From positions 1 to 11,572 of the forward strand of contig JAWLFJ010000122.1 in NCBI GenBank assembly GCA_041685625.1: a stretch of 11,572 nucleotides of DNA, given 5' to 3'. The position numbers and the translations under genes were made by a program. Origin of the DNA: Albimonas sp041685625 (lineage in GTDB: Bacteria > Pseudomonadota > Alphaproteobacteria > Rhodobacterales > Rhodobacteraceae). Position 1 is the first letter of the stretch. Every line of letters begins with the position of its first letter. Positions 6,824 to 11,572 of this stretch are shown here, one piece after another. Under the pieces are notes generated by a model. The model searched no databases, was not told the DNA's origin, and saw nothing but the letters and a program-made list of their open reading frames with translations.

Positions 6824-7747
6824 TCAGCGCCGCCGCGTCGCCGCCCCGAACGCCCCGTTGACCAGCGCCACCCCGAGGCAGGCGAAGCCCACCGAGGCCC
6901 AGTCCAGGGGCTCCGGCGCCTCGCCGAGGAAGGCCCAGCCGCCGAGCGCGGCGCCCATCGGCACCAGCGAGGTGAAGGACGAGGTCCGCGCCACGCCCAG
7001 CCGGTGCACCGCATAGCCGAAGGTCGCCACCGCGCCGATGCCGCTCAGCACCCCTTGGCTCAAGACCACCCAGCCCAGCGTCGCCCAGCCGAGCGTGGGC
7101 AGCTCCGTCCCGAACCACCACAGCGCCGCAGCGAGGAACGGCGAGGACCAGAGGCAGACGTATGCCGTCGCCTCCAGCCCGTTCAGGCGGCTGCCGCGAT
7201 AGGCGATGGTGAAGGCCGACCACCCGCAGGCCGCCGCGAACAGATACGGCGCGCCCCGGAAGAACCCCGCGTCGCCCCGCAGCGCCGCCGGCCCCACGAT
7301 CAGCGCGATCGAGACGGCGATCAGCACCAGCCCCACGGCGCGCTCGCCCCGCACCGGCGCCCGATGCACCGCGAGGTCCCAGAGCGCCACGATCAGCGGC
7401 AGCATCGCCGGCACCATCGGCCCGAAAAGGGCGGATGGAATGGTCTCCAACCCCTTCGAGGTGAAGAGCGCGAAGGCCCCGCCCCAGCCCCCCGCCATCA
7501 CCGCGATGCGCCACGGACTCTCGCCCTTCGGCAGCAGGCCGTGGCGCAGCCAGATCGGCGCCAGCAGGATCGCCGGCGTCCCGTAGCGCGCCAGCGCGAT
7601 GTCGAGCGGCGAGACCGTGCCGACCTGGTCGCGCGTCGCCACGATCCAGCCCGACCAGACCAGCACCGCGAAGCTGACCGCGGCGTAGCCCTTCAGAAGG
7701 TCCGGCCCCTCCGGCGCGATCTCGGCCCGCTCGCCCGTGGCGCTCAT
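6824..7747 (-). CDS. EamA/DMT-family transporter, ten membrane segments
   Basis: A 307-residue inner-membrane protein of the drug/metabolite transporter superfamily. Ten hydrophobic segments can be drawn at about 18-38, 47-68, 80-100, 103-123, 135-155, 163-183, 192-212, 220-245, 254-274 and 281-301, arranged as two EamA repeats (about 19-152 and 165-300). The second repeat has the usual SSFTSLVPMGAALGGWAFLGE pattern near 256-276, and the C-terminus is a short basic tail, as expected for a cytoplasmic end. ATG 7747 is preceded by GGGGAGA. Substrates of this family include amino acids, metabolites and drugs; nothing here narrows the choice. It is divergent from purL and convergent with the acylase, so probably a single-gene transcript. 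Confidence 0.88.
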   Translation of the reverse strand: MSATGERAEIAPEGPDLLKGYAAVSFAVLVWSGWIVATRDQVGTVSPLDIALARYGTPAILLAPIWLRHGLLPKGESPWRIAVMAGGWGGAFALFTSKGLETIPSALFGPMVPAMLPLIVALWDLAVHRAPVRGERAVGLVLIAVSIALIVGPAALRGDAGFFRGAPYLFAAACGWSAFTIAYRGSRLNGLEATAYVCLWSSPFLAAALWWFGTELPTLGWATLGWVVLSQGVLSGIGAVATFGYAVHRLGVARTSSFTSLVPMGAALGGWAFLGEAPEPLDWASVGFACLGVALVNGAFGAATRRR

Positions 7748-7897
7748 CGGCGTCTCCCCGCGCCGCGCTCGGGGGCGGCGACCGTTCGCCGCGTAGCACG
7801 CCCGCGGGCCGGGCGCGAGACGCGGCGCCGCCCGTCTTTCGCCGCCCGCCCGCAGCGGCTAGATGAAGCGCGAGCGTCCCCGCCTGGAGCCCCGCCG
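7748..7897. promoter_or_regulatory. Divergent eamA/purL promoter region
   Basis: The 150-base spacer must hold promoters for both genes. It contains a perfect 7-bp inverted repeat GCGGCGA/TCGCCGC (7775-7781, 7786-7792, four-base loop) and the palindrome GCCCGCGGGC (7800-7809). TAGATG at 7860-7865 is a possible weak -10 box for purL, with CTTTCG at 7836-7841 as a poor -35 candidate; neither is strong. I see no purine riboswitch-like structure. Confidence 0.35.
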
Positions 7898-10126
<2,229 letters not shown>

Positions 10127-10131
10127 ACGCG

Positions 10132-10157
10132 GCGGCCGGCGCCTTCGGGCGCCCCGC
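10132..10157 (+). terminator. UUCG-capped hairpin after purL
   Basis: GGCGCC (10138-10143), loop TTCG, GGCGCC (10148-10153), with an outer GCGG (10132-10135) / CCGC (10154-10157) pair set and a two-base bulge. Two T residues follow. It starts six bases after the purL stop. It may terminate purL transcripts or attenuate read-through into bolA. Confidence 0.5.
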
Positions 10158-10186
10158 TTGAAGCCCCGTCCATCCCGGTTTACGTC
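10158..10186 (+). promoter_or_regulatory. Weak candidate promoter upstream of bolA
   Basis: TTGAAG (10158-10163) and TACGTC (10181-10186) are separated by 17 bases. The -35 matches four of six consensus bases but the -10 only two, so this is suggestive only. It follows the purL hairpin directly and would give bolA and grxD a start of their own. Confidence 0.22.
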
Positions 10187-10203
10187 TGCGACGGTCAACC
10201 TAT

Positions 10204-10207
10204 GGAG
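10204..10207 (+). promoter_or_regulatory. Ribosome-binding site that decides the bolA start
   Basis: GGAG nine bases before ATG 10217. It overlaps an in-frame ATG at 10202 that itself lacks an upstream Shine-Dalgarno sequence, favouring 10217 as the start. Confidence 0.55.
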
Positions 10208-10216
10208 CCGCCGCCC

Positions 10217-10450
10217 ATGCCGATGGAATCGTCCGAGATCGAGCGCCTGATCAAGGAGGCCTTCCCCTCCGCGACGGTCGAGATCCAGGATCTCGCCGGC
10301 GACGGCGACCATTACGCGGCGACCGTCGTCGCCGAGGAGTTCCGCGGCATGAACCGCGTGCAGCAGCAGCGCGCCGTCTACGCCGCCCTCAAGGGCCGCA
10401 TGGGGGGCGAGCTGCACGCCCTCGCGCTGACCACCCGCGCCCCCGACTGA
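10217..10450 (+). CDS. BolA family protein (IbaG/BolA2-like)
   Basis: A 77-residue class II KH-fold protein. BolA proteins bind monothiol CGFS glutaredoxins through a shared [2Fe-2S] cluster and act in iron-sulfur delivery or iron sensing in the cytoplasm; some also bind DNA. Visible motifs: SSEIERLIKEAFP, VEIQDLAGDGDHYAA with the conserved His, FRGMNRVQQQ and the C-terminal LHALALTT holding the invariant cluster-ligand His. In many relatives the third residue of the VQQQ run is His (VQQH or VQRH), but IbaG of E. coli also has Gln in this area, so I do not count it as a defect. The start could be 10202, 10217 or 10223; the ribosome-binding site favours 10217. It is followed 60 bases later by its expected partner glutaredoxin. 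The subfamily name is uncertain. Confidence 0.9.
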   Translation: MPMESSEIERLIKEAFPSATVEIQDLAGDGDHYAATVVAEEFRGMNRVQQQRAVYAALKGRMGGELHALALTTRAPD

Positions 10451-10456
10451 CGCGCC

Positions 10457-10477
10457 CGGCCGGCCCCGGACCGGCCG
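10457..10477 (+). terminator. GC-rich hairpin between bolA and grxD
   Basis: CGGCCGG (10457-10463), seven-base loop, CCGGCCG (10471-10477): a perfect 7-bp stem starting six bases after the bolA stop. There is no T-run, so it may be an intercistronic RNA-stability or attenuator hairpin rather than a full terminator. Confidence 0.4.
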
Positions 10478-10510
10478 CCGCCCCGCCTTCCCGCCGAAAG
10501 GACGCATCCC

Positions 10511-10885
10511 ATGGCCGAGACGCAGAACCCCGCCTTCGCCGCCATCGAGGCCGACATCAAGGACAACGACGTCGTGCTCTTCATGAAGGGCACCCGGTCC
10601 ATGCCCCAGTGCGGCTTCTCCAGCCGCATCGCGGGCGTGCTGAACTACATGGGCGTCGAGTTCAAGGACGTGAACGTGCTGGCCGACGACTCTCTCCGCC
10701 AGGGCATCAAGGACTTCTCGGACTGGCCGACGATCCCGCAGCTCTACGTGAAGGGCGAGTTCGTCGGCGGCTGCGACATCATCACCGAGATGACGCTGTC
10801 CGGCGAACTCGACAAGCTGTTCGACGCCAAGGGCGTGAGCTTCTCCAAGGAAGCCGCCGAGAAGATCCGCGAACACAACGGCTGA
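10511..10885 (+). CDS. grxD: Grx4-family monothiol glutaredoxin (CGFS)
   Basis: A 124-residue glutaredoxin, slightly over 110 residues in its thioredoxin fold plus a C-terminal tail. The glutathione-binding Lys26 is in FMKGT, the CGFS active site is at 34-37, the cis-Pro motif is WPTIPQLY (72-79) and the GGCD glutathione-contacting motif is at 86-89. CGFS glutaredoxins have little reductase activity; they bind and transfer [2Fe-2S] clusters with glutathione and form heterodimers with BolA proteins. The adjacent bolA gene supports that role. ATG 10511 is preceded by AAAGGA (10497-10502). It is the last gene of the series and is followed by a strong hairpin. Confidence 0.96.
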   Translation: MAETQNPAFAAIEADIKDNDVVLFMKGTRSMPQCGFSSRIAGVLNYMGVEFKDVNVLADDSLRQGIKDFSDWPTIPQLYVKGEFVGGCDIITEMTLSGELDKLFDAKGVSFSKEAAEKIREHNG

Positions 10886-10888
10886 TCG

Positions 10889-10917
10889 CCGGGAGCGGGC
10901 GCCGCGCCCGCCCCCGG
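10889..10917 (+). terminator. Long hairpin terminator after grxD
   Basis: CCGGG (10889-10893), one mismatch, GCGGGCG (10895-10901), loop CCG, CGCCCGC (10905-10911), one mismatch, CCCGG (10913-10917). It starts three bases after the grxD stop; TTT occurs at 10923-10925. The twelve base pairs with one mismatch make this the strongest simple hairpin in the window and the probable end of the transcript. Confidence 0.6.
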
Positions 10918-10928
10918 ACGAGTTTGAC

Positions 10929-10995
10929 GGGCGCAGGCTGGCGGGCGGGCCGGCGCCGCCGAAGGCGGCGCTCGGGGCGTCCGACGGCCCGCCCG
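10929..10995. repeat. Palindromic intergenic repeat, copy 2
   Basis: Second copy of the 67-base element, with five differences from 6-72. Here the structure is perfect: outer arms CGGGCGGGCC and GGCCCGCCCG (10 bp) and an inner GCGCCGCC-GAA-GGCGGCGC hairpin (8 bp, three-base loop), with an unpaired stretch on the 3' side of the inner hairpin. It lies between convergent grxD and the SDR gene and ends two bases before the SDR stop codon, where it could end SDR transcripts. Confidence 0.75.
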
Positions 10996-10997
10996 GC

Positions 10998-11572
10998 TCA
11001 GACCTCGGCCCAGCCTCCGGTGACGTTCAGACAGGTTCCCGACACGAAGCTGGCGCGGTCCGAGATCAGGAACTCCGCCGCCTCGCCCAGCTCCTCCGGC
11101 GTGCCGAGCCGCTTCAGCGCCGTGTCCGCGACCACCGCGTCGTTCACCGCCGCCCCGCTCTCGCGCACCATGTCGCTCTCGATCCGGCCGGGCGCGATCG
11201 CGTTGATCCGGATCCCGTGCTCGCCGAGGTCGTAGGCCGCGGCCCGCACGAAGCCCAGCAGCGCGGACTTCGAGGCCGCGTAATAGCTCGAGACGAACGG
11301 GATCCCCACCTGCCCGGCGATCGAGCTCGTGACCAGCAGCGCCCCCCTGGCGTGCCGGGCCATCAGCCGCCGCGCCACCTGCCGGCAGCCCTCCACCGCA
11401 CCGTCCACGTTCACGGCGAAGGTGCGCGCCCACTCCTCCTCGTCGCCCTCCACGGCGAAGGCCGCCTTGCGCCCGTTCCGGCGCGGCGAGATCCCGGCGT
11501 TGGCGATCAGCGCGTCGATCGGGCCGAGCTCGGCCTCGATCCGGTCCAGCGCCGGCGCCCAGGCGGCGCGCG
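10998..11572 (-). CDS. SDR family oxidoreductase (FabG-like), N-terminus beyond the window
   Basis: The frame is open from the right edge to the stop at 10998, about 190 residues, so the cofactor-binding GxxxGxG motif is outside the window. Reading inward, the codons at 11511-11572 give the strand before the NAGISPRRNG motif (just left of 11510), then AVNVDG, the catalytic Ser region VTSSIAG, the YYAASKSAL motif with the Tyr-x-x-x-Lys pair, IRINAIAPGRIESDM, and a SGTCLNVTGGW C-terminus. These are classical short-chain dehydrogenase/reductase features, closest in pattern to 3-oxoacyl-ACP reductase-like proteins, though such proteins serve many pathways. The GTG at 11453 is an internal Val, not a start, because SDR motifs lie upstream of it. 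It converges with grxD. Confidence 0.88.
   Translation of the reverse strand, partial: RAAWAPALDRIEAELGPIDALIANAGISPRRNGRKAAFAVEGDEEEWARTFAVNVDGAVEGCRQVARRLMARHARGALLVTSSIAGQVGIPFVSSYYAASKSALLGFVRAAAYDLGEHGIRINAIAPGRIESDMVRESGAAVNDAVVADTALKRLGTPEELGEAAEFLISDRASFVSGTCLNVTGGWAEV

Noticed and set aside
6621..7016. Plus-strand frame starting in the spacer and running into the transporter antisense
   Set aside because: No recognisable motif, Arg/Pro/Ser-rich composition, and most of it overlaps the transporter gene.
3912..7799. Very long minus-strand open frame antisense to the acylase gene, nearly 1300 codons
   Set aside because: It lies opposite strongly supported genes, has a repetitive Arg/Gly/Ala/Val-rich composition typical of antisense frames in GC-rich DNA, and shows no family motif.
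7004..7897. Possible 298-residue N-terminal extension of PurL
   Set aside because: The extension is antisense to the EamA transporter, has low-complexity Arg/Pro composition, and the start at 7898 has a good ribosome-binding site and gives the normal PurL length.
10346..10380. Gln instead of the common His in the BolA VQQ[H/Q] segment as a lost function
   Set aside because: E. coli IbaG also has Gln in this area, and the invariant C-terminal His (LHAL) and the GDH His are present.
11451..11453. GTG as the SDR start codon
   Set aside because: The frame continues upstream through the NAG motif of the SDR fold, so this is an internal Val and the true start is beyond the window.

Overview
The window is very GC-rich (well over two thirds G+C by eye, with almost every third codon position G or C). 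The proteins are of alphaproteobacterial type, and the order purL, bolA, CGFS glutaredoxin is one I associate with Rhodobacterales-like Alphaproteobacteria. I cannot name the species. It reads as ordinary chromosomal housekeeping and metabolic DNA: I see no transposase, integrase, phage gene, CRISPR array, tRNA or rRNA, and no gene cluster that looks like an undescribed defence or mobile system.

Layout, left to right. Bases 1-157 hold one copy of a palindromic intergenic repeat and the leader of a secreted PQQ-type sugar dehydrogenase (158-1285, +). A small Tat-exported SYLF/YSC84-domain protein follows (1393-1953, +), behind a candidate promoter overlapped by a perfect inverted repeat. Facing it on the minus strand is a two-gene unit: a beta-hydroxyacid dehydrogenase (3079-3945) whose stop overlaps the GTG start of an epoxide-hydrolase-like alpha/beta hydrolase (1979-3082). 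Divergent from that pair is a membrane-anchored penicillin-acylase-family Ntn hydrolase (4050-6551, +). A 272-base gene-free stretch then separates it from a convergent EamA/DMT transporter (6824-7747, -).

The right third is the conserved housekeeping block purL (7898-10126), bolA (10217-10450) and grxD (10511-10885), all on the plus strand and separated by short spacers that each contain a strong GC hairpin. BolA and CGFS glutaredoxins form [2Fe-2S]-bridged heterodimers, so the last two products are probable partners in iron-sulfur/iron homeostasis; purL performs the fourth step of purine synthesis. After a terminator and the second copy of the palindromic repeat comes an SDR oxidoreductase (10998 to beyond the right edge, -), truncated at its N-terminus by the window end.

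The most unusual material is non-coding: the 67-base repeat present at both ends, a G-quadruplex-type motif inside a 9-bp inverted repeat in the acylase/transporter spacer, and operator-like inverted repeats in two promoter regions. No gene here is unrecognisable at family level, though substrates of the hydrolase, dehydrogenase, acylase, transporter and SDR cannot be read from sequence.
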